40,818 nucleotides of DNA from positions 1 through 40,818 of the forward strand of contig PUMJ01000199.1 of the NCBI GenBank assembly GCA_003551305.1. Reading direction: 5' to 3'. Numbering within the stretch: position 1 is the first letter of the stretch; each line of letters starts with the position of its first letter. The stretch comes from Candidatus Brocadiaceae bacterium. GTDB taxonomy: Bacteria > Planctomycetota > Brocadiia > SM23-32. Positions 1 to 7,735 of this stretch are shown here, in pieces. The notes beneath the pieces are model-generated. The model worked only from the letters and a program-made list of their open reading frames with translations, was not told where the DNA came from and made no database searches. The position numbers and the translations under genes are program-made.

Positions 1-1028
1 CCTCGGCGCAACTGGCCGCGCTCGCCCGCAGGGGCGCCATACCCGTCACCACCACTCTGATGGGGCTGGGCGCCTTCCCGGAGACCGACGATCTCTCCCT
101 CGGCATGCTGGGGATGCACGGGACGGTTTACGCGAACCGGGCCGTCACCAACTGCGACCTGCTCATCGCTGTCGGGGCGCGCTTCGACGACCGCATCACG
201 GGCCGGCTGGACGGCTTCGCTCCGGAGGCCGGCATCATCCACGTGGACATAGACGCCACCTCCATCGGCAAGAACGTCCCGGTGGACATCCCGATCGTCG
301 GTGACGCCCGCGGGGTGCTGGCCGAACTGGTCGAACTGGTCGAGCCGCGGGACCGCTCCGCCTGGCACGAGCGCATACGGCAGTGGAAGCGCGACTTCCC
401 CCTGCGCTACAGCCCGGACGGGGCGAGCATCAAGCCCCAGGCCGTGGTCGAGCAGATAGACCGTGTCACCGGCGGGGAGGCCGTCATCGTCACAGACGTG
501 GGCCAGCACCAGATGTGGGCGGCGCAGCACTACCGCTACACGCGGCCGCGCACCTTCCTCAGCTCCGGCGGGCTCGGCACAATGGGCTACGGGCTGCCGG
601 CCGCGGTGGGGGCGCAGTTCGGCCGGCCGGAGGAGCCGGTCTTCCTCATCAGCGGCGACGGCTCGCTGCAGATGAACATCCAGGAGATGGCGACCGCCGT
701 GCAGAACCGCCTGCCGGTCAAGATAGCGCTGCTGAACAACGGCTACCTGGGGATGGTGCGGCAGTGGCAGGAACTCTTCTACGAGCGGCGCTACTCCGGC
801 ACGGTGCTCTCGGAGGGCAACCCGGATTTCGTCCGCCTGGCCGAGTCATACGGGGCCGTGGGCATCGCCGTGGACCGGGCCGACCAGGTCGCCGGCGCCC
901 TCGAGCGCGCGATGGAGATAGGGGATGTCCCCGTGTTGCTGGACTTCCGCGTTGCCCCCGAGGAGAACGTCTTCCCCATGGTCCCGGCCGGGGAGGCCAT
1001 AGACCGCATGCTCACCGGTATGGCGTAG
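1..1028 (+). CDS. ilvB: Acetolactate synthase large subunit, first copy, 5' end outside window
   Basis: Acetolactate synthase condenses two pyruvates, or pyruvate with 2-oxobutyrate, using thiamine diphosphate, in valine, leucine and isoleucine synthesis. The reading frame is open from base 3, so the gene starts upstream of the window. The visible 341 residues align without gaps to residues of the complete copy at 10567-12246 from about residue 220 on, and end in the same way (RML/MISGMA-type tail). They hold the rest of the central domain (GARFDDRITG) and the ThDP-binding domain with GDGSLQMN followed by LLNNGYLGMVRQWQE. The missing part would carry the pyrimidine domain and catalytic Glu. 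No small-subunit gene follows; the next 400 bases on this strand look non-coding. This copy may share the ilvN subunit encoded at 10046-10531. Identification is firm; whether it is a catabolic or anabolic variant cannot be told. Confidence 0.95.
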   Translation, partial: SAQLAALARRGAIPVTTTLMGLGAFPETDDLSLGMLGMHGTVYANRAVTNCDLLIAVGARFDDRITGRLDGFAPEAGIIHVDIDATSIGKNVPVDIPIVGDARGVLAELVELVEPRDRSAWHERIRQWKRDFPLRYSPDGASIKPQAVVEQIDRVTGGEAVIVTDVGQHQMWAAQHYRYTRPRTFLSSGGLGTMGYGLPAAVGAQFGRPEEPVFLISGDGSLQMNIQEMATAVQNRLPVKIALLNNGYLGMVRQWQELFYERRYSGTVLSEGNPDFVRLAESYGAVGIAVDRADQVAGALERAMEIGDVPVLLDFRVAPEENVFPMVPAGEAIDRMLTGMA

Positions 1029-1371
1029 GCCGGCCAGCCTGCTCGTCCCCGTCCTCGGCTGTTTCTACGGCGCAGTGCACGAAGGACACGCAGGAAAGGC
1101 GGAGGAAGACTGAGGCAGCCACCAACGGCGCTTGGGGGGTAATCGTCTTCGTCCTCGCTCTCGTCCTCGGCAGTTCTTGCCACGAGCAACACGAAGAACG
1201 GCAACGGCGGAAAGGGGAGCTGGGAGTTGCCCGTTGCTCGCAGGGGTGGCCCTGGTCCTGGTCCTTGCTCTTGCCATCTGTAGCTCGGTGGAGGTGGTCC
1301 TGCGACGTTTCTGCTTGTCGCTCCTCTCGCCGTGCCTCTCGGCGGGCCTGTGGAGCCGGTTCTGCTTACGC
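1029..1371. other. Intergenic stretch with degenerate low-complexity sequence, no gene seen
   Basis: This region separates ilvB on + from a minus-strand gene. It has open frames on both strands, but they are rich in Arg, Ser and Pro, lack ribosome binding sites and resemble nothing known. It contains imperfect repeats of the type cacgaaggacacg, cacgagcaacacgaagaac and cgtcttcgtcctcgctctcgtcctcg. Such purine/pyrimidine-skewed spacer DNA is something I associate, from memory only, with genomes of uncultured PVC-like bacteria. I call it spacer DNA. Confidence 0.5.
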
Positions 1372-1373
1372 AA

Positions 1374-1411
1374 GAAAAAAACCGCGGCCCCGCGGGGTGG
1401 CGGGGCCACGG
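1374..1411 (-). terminator. Rho-independent terminator for the minus-strand gene pair
   Basis: Read on the minus strand, a 12-bp stem (CCGTGGCCCCGC pairing with GCGGGGCCGCGG, one G-T wobble) encloses a six-base loop and is followed directly by seven T and then CTTG. It lies about 30 bases past the stop of the gene at 1441-2334. On the plus strand no T-run follows the stem, so it should not stop ilvB transcription efficiently. Confidence 0.9.
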
Positions 1412-1440
1412 TAAGGAATGCGCGCACCTCGGCTATGGGC

Positions 1441-2334
1441 TCACAGGGCCAGGTCCGGAGTGCCCTCCCACTCGGCCCCCTTCATCTCGAACAGTTGCCG
1501 GATGAGGCGGATGAGCTGCACCTCGACCATTTCCTCGTGGGTGAGGGTTCGGTCCTGGTATTTTTCGACCAGTTCTTCCATTCGCTCGCGGCTGCCTGTG
1601 ACGTGGGGGTCGAGCTGGTCAAAAACCCGGTCCAGCAGGGGGCCCATCTCCCTCTCAATTTCCTGCTCCATGATTTGGCGGAGCCTGGGCATCTCGTCCG
1701 GGTCCAGCAGGGCGAGGTCTTCCCTGTGCTGCTCCAGCACGCCGGCGACGAGCTGGTCGAGGTCAGCCTCCAGTTCATCCATCAACGCTCCCGTGACCTC
1801 CTTGAGCCGGCGGATGAGCAGTCTTTCTGCCTGGGGCAGAAGCTCGTCGGTGAGCCTGTCCATGCCCTTGTCAACGTATTGAGGCGCATGGGCTTCAACC
1901 GCGGCGACCAGTTCCCGACGTGCCTCGGGCAGGCGGGTGATCAGTTCCTGAAGCTGGGGTCTGATCTGGGTGCCGACGACCTCGGGGGCGGCTTCGACAA
2001 GGCGGTCGGCCACCCAATCGGGCAGCATCGGTGAGGTGATGCCGGGGGCGCCGAGCGTATCCCTCAGTGTGTCATCGACCCTGCCGAACACCAAATGCAC
2101 GATGGTATCGGCGTCGGTGTACTCGGCCAGGGGGCGACGCACGAGCAGTTCCAGGTAGCCGGCGATGACCAGCAGCACCACGGCGAAGGCGACGGCCGTG
2201 ATCTTCCAGCCGCGGCTGGCCACCCGCGCCATGGTATGTACGTCGGTTGAAAGGACCGCCAGGTCGTCCGCCACGTCCTGGGGGATTTCACCTTCAGTCG
2301 CTTCCGGTTCAGGGGTGATTTCTTCGTCACTCAT
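1441..2334 (-). CDS. Membrane-anchored helical protein of unknown function (second of a paralogous pair)
   Basis: The 297-residue product has an acidic cytoplasmic N-terminus (about residues 1-42), one hydrophobic segment at about 45-65, and a C-terminal domain of some 230 residues that is almost entirely charged amphipathic helix (many Glu, Arg, Leu). No Cys or catalytic motif stands out. The start is the ATG at 2334, with GGAGG seven bases upstream. It follows a gene of the same architecture at 2444-3370, and both seem to be transcribed from the promoter at 3544-3572 and end at the terminator at 1374-1411. Matching features are TM position, helix-rich exported part and a final Leu/Ile-rich helix. 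I do not recognise the family. The predicted topology places the helical domain in the periplasm or outside, suggesting a structural or bridging role (inference). Confidence 0.8.
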   Translation of the reverse strand: MSDEEITPEPEATEGEIPQDVADDLAVLSTDVHTMARVASRGWKITAVAFAVVLLVIAGYLELLVRRPLAEYTDADTIVHLVFGRVDDTLRDTLGAPGITSPMLPDWVADRLVEAAPEVVGTQIRPQLQELITRLPEARRELVAAVEAHAPQYVDKGMDRLTDELLPQAERLLIRRLKEVTGALMDELEADLDQLVAGVLEQHREDLALLDPDEMPRLRQIMEQEIEREMGPLLDRVFDQLDPHVTGSRERMEELVEKYQDRTLTHEEMVEVQLIRLIRQLFEMKGAEWEGTPDLAL

Positions 2335-2443
2335 TGCGCAACCTCCAACTCATAGGCAAATCGTGTGGACAGTGCCCGCTGGCCGGTCGTCTGACCGGTC
2401 GGGAGGAACGTCGGGGATGGACAGGCGATAGCCGATGCCATGT

Positions 2444-3370
2444 CTACTCCTGTTCGATTCGCTCGCGGATGGCCTGCCGGTCTTCTTCGGGCATTTGCAG
2501 CCGATCGAACAAGGCCTCGAGGGCTTCATCGGGCATCTCCCTGAGCTGTTCCACGGGCGGCAGTTGCACTTCGGGGCGGGGCTCGAGGGCGACCTCAGGC
2601 CGGAACTCGTAGTCCGGGAGCCTGTATTTGATCAGGGCCATCAGCACGTCCCTCAGCTCGGCCAGAATCTGGGCCTCGGTCATGGTCGGCAATTCGGGGA
2701 ATTCGAGGGCCAGTTCGCCGATCCGGAATACGTCGCCCTCTATGCGATGCCAGCGTCGCTCCACGACCGTCAGCAACGCGTCCTGATTCGCTTCAATGAC
2801 GTTCAGCAGTATCTCTTCTAACTGCTCGGGCGTCAGGTCCACCTCATCGGTGATCAGGTGTTGCTGGCGTCGGACGATGCCCTCAAGGCGTCCCATCAGC
2901 ATGTCCTTGAGTTCGGATTCGAGGTTCACCAGCAGCGCCTCGCCGCGGGCCTGGAGGGCGGTGGTCAGGCGGGGGCGAATGCGCTCGAGTTCCCGACTGA
3001 GCACGGGTTCCAGCTCCATCATGGCCAGGTCGAGCTCTTCGGCCAGGGCCTCCTCCAGACCGAGTTCAGCCAGTAGCGCCTGGACTTCCTCCAGGTAAAC
3101 CGGTCCGGCCTGCTCGATGCTGACCGAGGCGATCCGCTGTACTGGAATCTGCTCTATCTGCCTTGTGAACTCCGTCTGCAACTCGCCCGTTGCGACCAGG
3201 TCCCGGCCCATAGTCCAGAAAGACCAGATGAAGAAAGCGACTATCAGCAGGCCCACGAGCAGACCCAGGAACCTGACCAGGGTGCCCCTGCGCAACGATG
3301 TGCGGATCGTCTGGAGCGATTCGCGCATCTCCGCGATTTGGCCATGCACTTCTTGCTCAGTTGTGCTCAT
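2444..3370 (-). CDS. Membrane-anchored helical protein of unknown function (first of a paralogous pair)
   Basis: The product is 308 residues from the ATG at 3370, which has GAGGGG eight bases upstream; a longer frame from 3397 lacks this site. A short N-terminal region (1-30) with a predicted helix precedes one membrane segment at about 33-53, then about 250 residues of highly charged helix. The C-terminal part has repeated ELRDVLMAL and EILLNVIEANQDALL-like stretches and many Pro-Glu motifs near the end. It is the first gene after a near-consensus promoter and is followed after 73 bases by a protein with the same plan, so the two are probably an old tandem duplication. The gap between them holds a small perfect inverted repeat, CCGGTC-GTCT-GACCGG, at 2383-2398. 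The function is unknown; the pair may form a hetero-oligomer (inference). Confidence 0.8.
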   Translation of the reverse strand: MSTTEQEVHGQIAEMRESLQTIRTSLRRGTLVRFLGLLVGLLIVAFFIWSFWTMGRDLVATGELQTEFTRQIEQIPVQRIASVSIEQAGPVYLEEVQALLAELGLEEALAEELDLAMMELEPVLSRELERIRPRLTTALQARGEALLVNLESELKDMLMGRLEGIVRRQQHLITDEVDLTPEQLEEILLNVIEANQDALLTVVERRWHRIEGDVFRIGELALEFPELPTMTEAQILAELRDVLMALIKYRLPDYEFRPEVALEPRPEVQLPPVEQLREMPDEALEALFDRLQMPEEDRQAIRERIEQE

Positions 3371-3543
3371 CTTGCAAACCCCTCGGAAGAAACACATATG
3401 TGGAAGCTCTACTCACCGTCTGATGCACGGAAGCAGCAGGATCTGAACGAACGGCATCACCTCCTCCCACCGGCTGTGCGTTCTGCTCAGAACTGGTCTT
3501 GAAGATGCTTATCTCGTGTGCGCGGGCCGGGAATGCTGGGCGG

Positions 3544-3572
3544 ATAATATCCTATCGGGGGTGCTGTGTCAA
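3544..3572 (-). promoter_or_regulatory. Sigma-70-type promoter for the paralogous membrane protein pair
   Basis: On the minus strand: TTGACA (3572-3567), 17-base spacer, TATTAT (3549-3544). The -35 is perfect and the -10 differs from TATAAT at one position. Transcription would begin near 3537, giving a leader of about 165 bases before the ATG at 3370. Confidence 0.85.
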
Positions 3573-3631
3573 CCATTTTTCCCCCGTCTTTATGCAACTG
3601 GGGGGCACCCCGGTCCCGTCCGCGCGGCTGC

Positions 3632-5887
3632 TCACAGCAGGGAGACGGGGTCCACGTCTACCAGGACTTTCGTCCCCGATGGGCCCTTCAGCAGGGGTTC
3701 GGCTTCTTCCAGCAGTTCCCGCACGCAGCGCGCGTTGTGGCACTTGAGCAGAAGGTGCCGGCGGTGTCGCCCGCGGATGCGCGCCACCGGTGCAGGTGCC
3801 GGGCCGAGCACCTGGGCCGGGGCCCCGGCCTCGCGGCACAGTCGCCGCAGGGCGGCGCCCAATTCGCCGGTGTATTTCTCTATCACTTCCAGGTCACGCC
3901 CCCGGCAGATGATGCGCACCACGCGTCCGAAAGGAGGGTAGCGTAGCTCCCGGCGGTGGGGCAGTTCCTCGGCGGCGAACGCCTCGTAGTCGTGGCTGGC
4001 GGCCGCCCGGATGCTCGGCTCATCCGGCATGAAGGTCTGCACGATAACGCGCCCTCCGGCCGGCCCCCGCCCGGTGCGGCCGGCCACCTGGGCCAGCAAC
4101 TGGAAGGTGCGCTCCCGCGAGCGGAAGTCCGGCAGGTGCAGCGCCACGTCGGCATTGACCACCCCGACGGTTGTGACGTTGGGGAAGTCGAGCCCCTTGG
4201 CCACCATCTGGGTGCCGACCAGGATGTCCGCCTCGCCCGTACGGAAGGACTCCAGCCGGGTCTGGTGGGCGCGGCGGGCGCGCGTGGTGTCGCTGTCCAT
4301 GCGCAGGCACCGGTAGTCGCTGAAGAACTCGCCGACGGCCTTCTCGACCCGCTCGGTGCCGGTGCCGCCGAACCGCATGCCCTCCTGGGCGCACTCGGGG
4401 CACTTGTCGGGCGGGCGCATCTGGAAGGCGCAGTAGTGGCACTCCGCCACGCCGAAGCGCCGGTGGTAGTTGAGGGTTATGTCGCAGCGTTCGCACTTGA
4501 GCACGTAGCCGCACCGTGTGCAGTGGACGAAGGGGCTGAAACCACGCCGGTTGATGAACAGCAGCACCTGCTCGCCTTTTTCCAGGCTCTCGCGCATGCA
4601 GGCTTCCAGACGGGTGCTCAGCACGCGCGGGCGACTCCTGCCGGCCCACTGCCGGCGCATATCCACTATCTCGACGGGGGGCAGGGGATGGCGGCCTATC
4701 CGTCGGGTCAGCCGCACGGCCGTGTATTTGCCGATGCGGCTGTTGTGGTAGCTCTCCAGCGACGGGGTCGCCGAGCCGAGCACCACCAGGGCGTCGTCGC
4801 CGCGGGCGCGCACGATGCCCACGTCCCGGGCGTGGTAGCGGGGGGTGCTGTCCTGCTTGAAGCTGTTCTCATGCTCCTCATCTATGACCAGCAGGCCCAG
4901 GGACGGCACGGGGGCGAAGATGGCCGAGCGCGCCCCGATGACCACGTCGGCCTCCCCCCGCCGGATGGCCTGCCACTGGTCCCGCCTCTCGGCCTCGGTC
5001 AGCCGGCTGTGCAGGACGGCCAGTCGGCGGAAGCGGCTGCTGAAGTGGCGCACCGTCTGGGGGGTGAGGCTTATCTCCGGCACCAGCACGATGGCCTGCT
5101 TGCCGGCCCGCACCACGTCCGCGATGCAGTGCAGGTAGACTTCCGTCTTGCCGCTGGAGGTGATGCCGTGCAGCAGGACCACGTCGAAGTGGCCGCGTTC
5201 AAGCCGCTCGGTGATGATGCGGTAGGCGTTCTGCTGTTCGGCCGTCAGGGGGAAGGGCTCCTGCGGCTCGGCGCGGACCTCGCTGAGGGGGTCTTCTCTC
5301 TCGACCTCCCGCTCCTCCAGGCGCAGGTGGCCCTTGCGCTGGAGCGAGTTGCTGGAGGAGCGGCTCGTCGAGGTTGACCTGAGGATCTCAACCAGGGGAG
5401 CCTGCCCGCCCGCGGTGACCAGCGCGCGCAGGATGCGGGCCTGGGCTGGGCTACGGTCGAAGATCTCCTCGGCCAGCGTCTCGGCCTCCTCGGGCTCCAT
5501 CTCCAGGCAGGCGAACTGCAGTTTGCGCCGTTTGCGCCGGCCCCGCACGGCGGCGGGCAGGGTGGCGTGCAGCGCCTCGCCCCAGGAGCAGTGGTAGTAG
5601 CCCGCCATCCAGCGGGCAAGCTTCATCATCTTCGCCGTCAGCAGCGGTTCCCGGTCCAGGCACTGTCTCAGGGGTTTGAGCTTGCTGTCGGGAACGGAAG
5701 ATTCCTCCTTCAACTCGACGCAGTAGCCCTCGACGCTCTTCCTGTTGCCGAAGGGTACGCGCACGCGGGCGCCGACGGGCACCCGCCCCCGCAGCTTAGC
5801 AGGAACCAGGTAGTCGAAGGTCTTCCTGAGTGGCAGGTTGAGGGCGACGACGGCTATCTGGAACTCTGGTTCGGATCCGGGAGACAT
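3632..5887 (-). CDS. priA: Primosomal protein N', replication restart helicase PriA
   Basis: PriA binds stalled forks and D-loops, unwinds DNA 3'-5' and reloads the replicative helicase. From the ATG at 5887 the protein has 751 residues: N-terminal DNA-binding domain (1-200), Walker A GITSSGKT at about 241-248, DEEH box at about 336-339, and an eight-cysteine zinc region between about 456 and 499 (CTRC, CERC, CHYC, CPEC) inserted in the second helicase lobe. Motifs GTGTERVEK and GTQMVAKGLDFP follow. The frame can be opened 24 residues earlier at a TTG (5959), but that TTG is itself the first half of a TTGACA -35 box, and transcription should start near 5924. I therefore favour 5887, although no clear Shine-Dalgarno precedes it. 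It is monocistronic or follows the small lipoprotein gene. Confidence 0.96.
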   Translation of the reverse strand: MSPGSEPEFQIAVVALNLPLRKTFDYLVPAKLRGRVPVGARVRVPFGNRKSVEGYCVELKEESSVPDSKLKPLRQCLDREPLLTAKMMKLARWMAGYYHCSWGEALHATLPAAVRGRRKRRKLQFACLEMEPEEAETLAEEIFDRSPAQARILRALVTAGGQAPLVEILRSTSTSRSSSNSLQRKGHLRLEEREVEREDPLSEVRAEPQEPFPLTAEQQNAYRIITERLERGHFDVVLLHGITSSGKTEVYLHCIADVVRAGKQAIVLVPEISLTPQTVRHFSSRFRRLAVLHSRLTEAERRDQWQAIRRGEADVVIGARSAIFAPVPSLGLLVIDEEHENSFKQDSTPRYHARDVGIVRARGDDALVVLGSATPSLESYHNSRIGKYTAVRLTRRIGRHPLPPVEIVDMRRQWAGRSRPRVLSTRLEACMRESLEKGEQVLLFINRRGFSPFVHCTRCGYVLKCERCDITLNYHRRFGVAECHYCAFQMRPPDKCPECAQEGMRFGGTGTERVEKAVGEFFSDYRCLRMDSDTTRARRAHQTRLESFRTGEADILVGTQMVAKGLDFPNVTTVGVVNADVALHLPDFRSRERTFQLLAQVAGRTGRGPAGGRVIVQTFMPDEPSIRAAASHDYEAFAAEELPHRRELRYPPFGRVVRIICRGRDLEVIEKYTGELGAALRRLCREAGAPAQVLGPAPAPVARIRGRHRRHLLLKCHNARCVRELLEEAEPLLKGPSGTKVLVDVDPVSLL

Positions 5888-5930
5888 GGCCGGGGCGACG
5901 AGAGAAAAGGGGTCGGCAGCACCGGCGGCC

Positions 5931-5959
5931 ATTGTGCTCGGGGCCGCCGGTCGTGTCAA
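5931..5959 (-). promoter_or_regulatory. Probable priA promoter
   Basis: On the minus strand: TTGACA (5959-5954), 17-base spacer, CACAAT (5936-5931). The -35 is perfect and the -10 matches TATAAT at four of six positions. It gives a leader of about 37 bases to the ATG at 5887 and argues against the upstream TTG start. Confidence 0.6.
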
Positions 5960-5971
5960 CCGCGCCGGCCC

Positions 5972-6236
5972 TCACGAATCGGTGTCGCGTCTGAATGCGA
6001 AGAAGACGTCAGTTTCCTTCTGTCGGCCGCCGACTTCGAGGACAGGGCAGGCCAGGAAGTTGATCGGCTCCACGGCCGGCCCCGGCTCGAGCTGCAGGTC
6101 GCCGCCACGACTCAACTCCGGGCGGTTGGTGGTCGTGCCGCTCATGGTGCGGCCGGCATCCGGTCAGCATCCCGGTCAAGCCCCCGGTGGTCAATCCGGC
6201 CAGCAGCAGAACCTGCACACGTCTCAGTTCGTGCAT
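5972..6236 (-). CDS. Small lipoprotein gene with an apparent one-base frameshift
   Basis: An ATG at 6236 has a very strong ribosome binding site (AGGAGGGG) five bases upstream. It opens a lipoprotein signal: Arg-Arg near the N-terminus, a Leu/Gly/Thr-rich core and lipobox L24-T-G-C27. In that frame the protein soon turns into Arg/Ala/Pro-rich sequence and ends at 6009. A different frame, entered at about 6145, reads on to a TGA at 5972-5974 with much more protein-like sequence, ending in DVFFAFRRDTDS. Removing one C near 6146-6150 would join both parts into a lipoprotein of about 87 residues. This is either a sequencing error, a pseudogene or two overlapping genes. It lies just before priA and is divergent from the aminotransferase. 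The family is not recognised. Confidence 0.55.
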
Positions 6237-6266
6237 CGCCCCCTCCTGCACAGTGAGATAAGAAAT

Positions 6267-6312
6267 GAGGTGCACTGCACCTCCAGAGTGCACCACATTC
6301 CGGGGCTGTCAA
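6267..6312 (-). promoter_or_regulatory. Palindromic operator-like sites within a promoter region
   Basis: A perfect inverted repeat of 8-1-8 bases (GAGGTGCA-C-TGCACCTC, 6267-6283) lies next to a further GTGCACC (6288-6294), which is the inverse of GGTGCAC at 6269-6275. On the minus strand a perfect TTGACA sits at 6312-6307, but the hexamer 17 bases on (ACTCTG) is a poor -10 and overlaps the GTGCACC copy. The layout suggests a regulated promoter for the lipoprotein gene at 5972-6236. The binding protein is unknown. Confidence 0.45.
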
Positions 6313-6328
6313 GCGCACCGGTTGGCAT

Positions 6329-6357
6329 TTGCGCGTACGGGCTTGATTGGTTACCAT
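6329..6357 (+). promoter_or_regulatory. Probable promoter of the aminotransferase gene
   Basis: On the plus strand: TTGCGC (6329-6334), 17-base spacer, TACCAT (6352-6357), each matching the consensus at about four positions. Transcription would start near 6364, 60 bases before the ATG at 6425. Confidence 0.45.
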
Positions 6358-6424
6358 GCCCGCGCCCGCAGGGGCAAGACACTCTCACCCTTCCCTGACC
6401 CACGCTGAACCGGGAGCCGACCGC

Positions 6425-7618
6425 ATGGAAATGTCGCATATTGCTGCAAACGCCAAACCGTCCGCGACGCTGGCGCTGAACGCTCAGGCCAAGAGGATGG
6501 TACGCGAAGGGCAGGACGTGGTGCCCCTCGCGCTCGGAGAGCCGGACTTCGACACGCCGGAGCACATCTGCCAGGCCGCTCACCGCGCCATCGAGGCCGG
6601 CTACACCAGGTACACGCCCGCCGCCGGCATGCCCGAACTGCGCGAGGCCATAGCCGCCAAGCTGCGCGATGAGAACGAACTCGACTACGCCCCCGAGCAG
6701 GTGATCGTCTGCAACGGCGCCAAGCAGGCGCTCTACATGCTCATGCTGTGCCTGGTGGAGGAAGGCGACGACGTGCTGCTGCCGGCCCCCTACTGGGTCA
6801 GCTACGCGGCACAGGCGCGCTTCTGCGGGGCCAGGCCGGTGGCCGTGGACACGACCGGCAACGACCTGCGCCTGACGGCCGACCTGCTGCAGGACGCGGT
6901 GACCGCGGCCAGCCGCCTGCTGGTGCTCAACTCCCCCAGCAACCCGACCGGCGTGGTGCTGACCGGGGACGAGCTGCGCGGCATCCTCGATGTGGCCGCG
7001 CGCCATGATCTCTGGGTCATCTCCGACGAGGTCTACGAGAAGCTCATTTACGACGAGGCGGTGCACGTCAGCCCGGCGGGATTCGGCGATGAAGCTCTCG
7101 AGCGCGTCATCACCGTCAATGCCGTCTCGAAGACCTATGCCATGACGGGCTGGCGTATAGGTTACGCGGCCGGACCCCAGCAGGTCATCAAGGCCGCCAC
7201 CAGCATCCAGAGCAACACCACCAGCGCCCCTAACACCATCGCGCAGAAGGCGACCATCACCGCCCTGACCGGGACCCAGGAGCCGGTGGCCGAGATGCGG
7301 GACGCCTTCGACAAGCGACGCCGGCTGGTGGTGGACGGGCTCAACGAGATACCCGGGGTCCGCTGCGTCATGCCGGAGGGCGCCTTCTACGTCTTCCCCG
7401 ACTGCAGCGACCTGATGGGGCGGAGCATCAACGGTAGGGCCATCGAGAACAGCCTTCAGCTCTGCGAGGCGCTGCTGGAAGAGGCGCTCATAGCCCTGAC
7501 GCCGGGCTCGGCGTTCGGAGCGGAAGGCTACGTGCGGCTCTCCTATGCGGCCTCGACCGAGGAGATCGAGAAGGCCCTGGAGAGGTTCGTCGAGTTCGTG
7601 GACCGACTCGAAGGCTGA
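6425..7618 (+). CDS. aspC: PLP-dependent aminotransferase class I, aspartate aminotransferase type
   Basis: The 397-residue protein belongs to the fold-type I aminotransferases of the Igamma/thermophilic aspartate aminotransferase kind, which transfer an amino group between aspartate (or related amino acids) and 2-oxoglutarate in the cytoplasm. Visible features are ALGEPDFDTP near the N-terminus, YTRYTPAAGMPELREAIA, the PLP-ring contact SNPTG (Asn at about 173), DEVYEKL, the Schiff-base lysine in VSKTYAMTGWRIGY (about residue 236) and a C-terminal GSAFG. The start at 6425 has GGGAG eight bases upstream; an in-frame TTG at 6347 lies upstream of the probable transcription start and is rejected. 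It stands alone on this strand and converges with the oxidoreductase gene at 7736. Aspartate is the likely substrate; prephenate or other amino acids cannot be ruled out. Confidence 0.9.
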   Translation: MEMSHIAANAKPSATLALNAQAKRMVREGQDVVPLALGEPDFDTPEHICQAAHRAIEAGYTRYTPAAGMPELREAIAAKLRDENELDYAPEQVIVCNGAKQALYMLMLCLVEEGDDVLLPAPYWVSYAAQARFCGARPVAVDTTGNDLRLTADLLQDAVTAASRLLVLNSPSNPTGVVLTGDELRGILDVAARHDLWVISDEVYEKLIYDEAVHVSPAGFGDEALERVITVNAVSKTYAMTGWRIGYAAGPQQVIKAATSIQSNTTSAPNTIAQKATITALTGTQEPVAEMRDAFDKRRRLVVDGLNEIPGVRCVMPEGAFYVFPDCSDLMGRSINGRAIENSLQLCEALLEEALIALTPGSAFGAEGYVRLSYAASTEEIEKALERFVEFVDRLEG

Positions 7619-7735
7619 CCGGCGGCGCCGGACCCCTCAGAGGCGGAAACCACGCCGCAAAGCGCAGCAGAGCGGCGGTATCCGCCGGGATGGCCACAGT
7701 GCCTCCTGCGGCCGGCTGCGGTTCGCAGCGGGGCC

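Noticed and set aside
3576-3604. CCCCC...GGGGG pairing after priA as a terminator
   Set aside because: Only five base pairs, a 14-base loop and no T-run on the relevant strand.
3956-5377. Long plus-strand open frame of 473 codons inside priA
   Set aside because: It lies antisense to a clear PriA, has no ribosome site and is rich in Gly, Ala, Val and His, as expected from the complement of GC-rich coding DNA.
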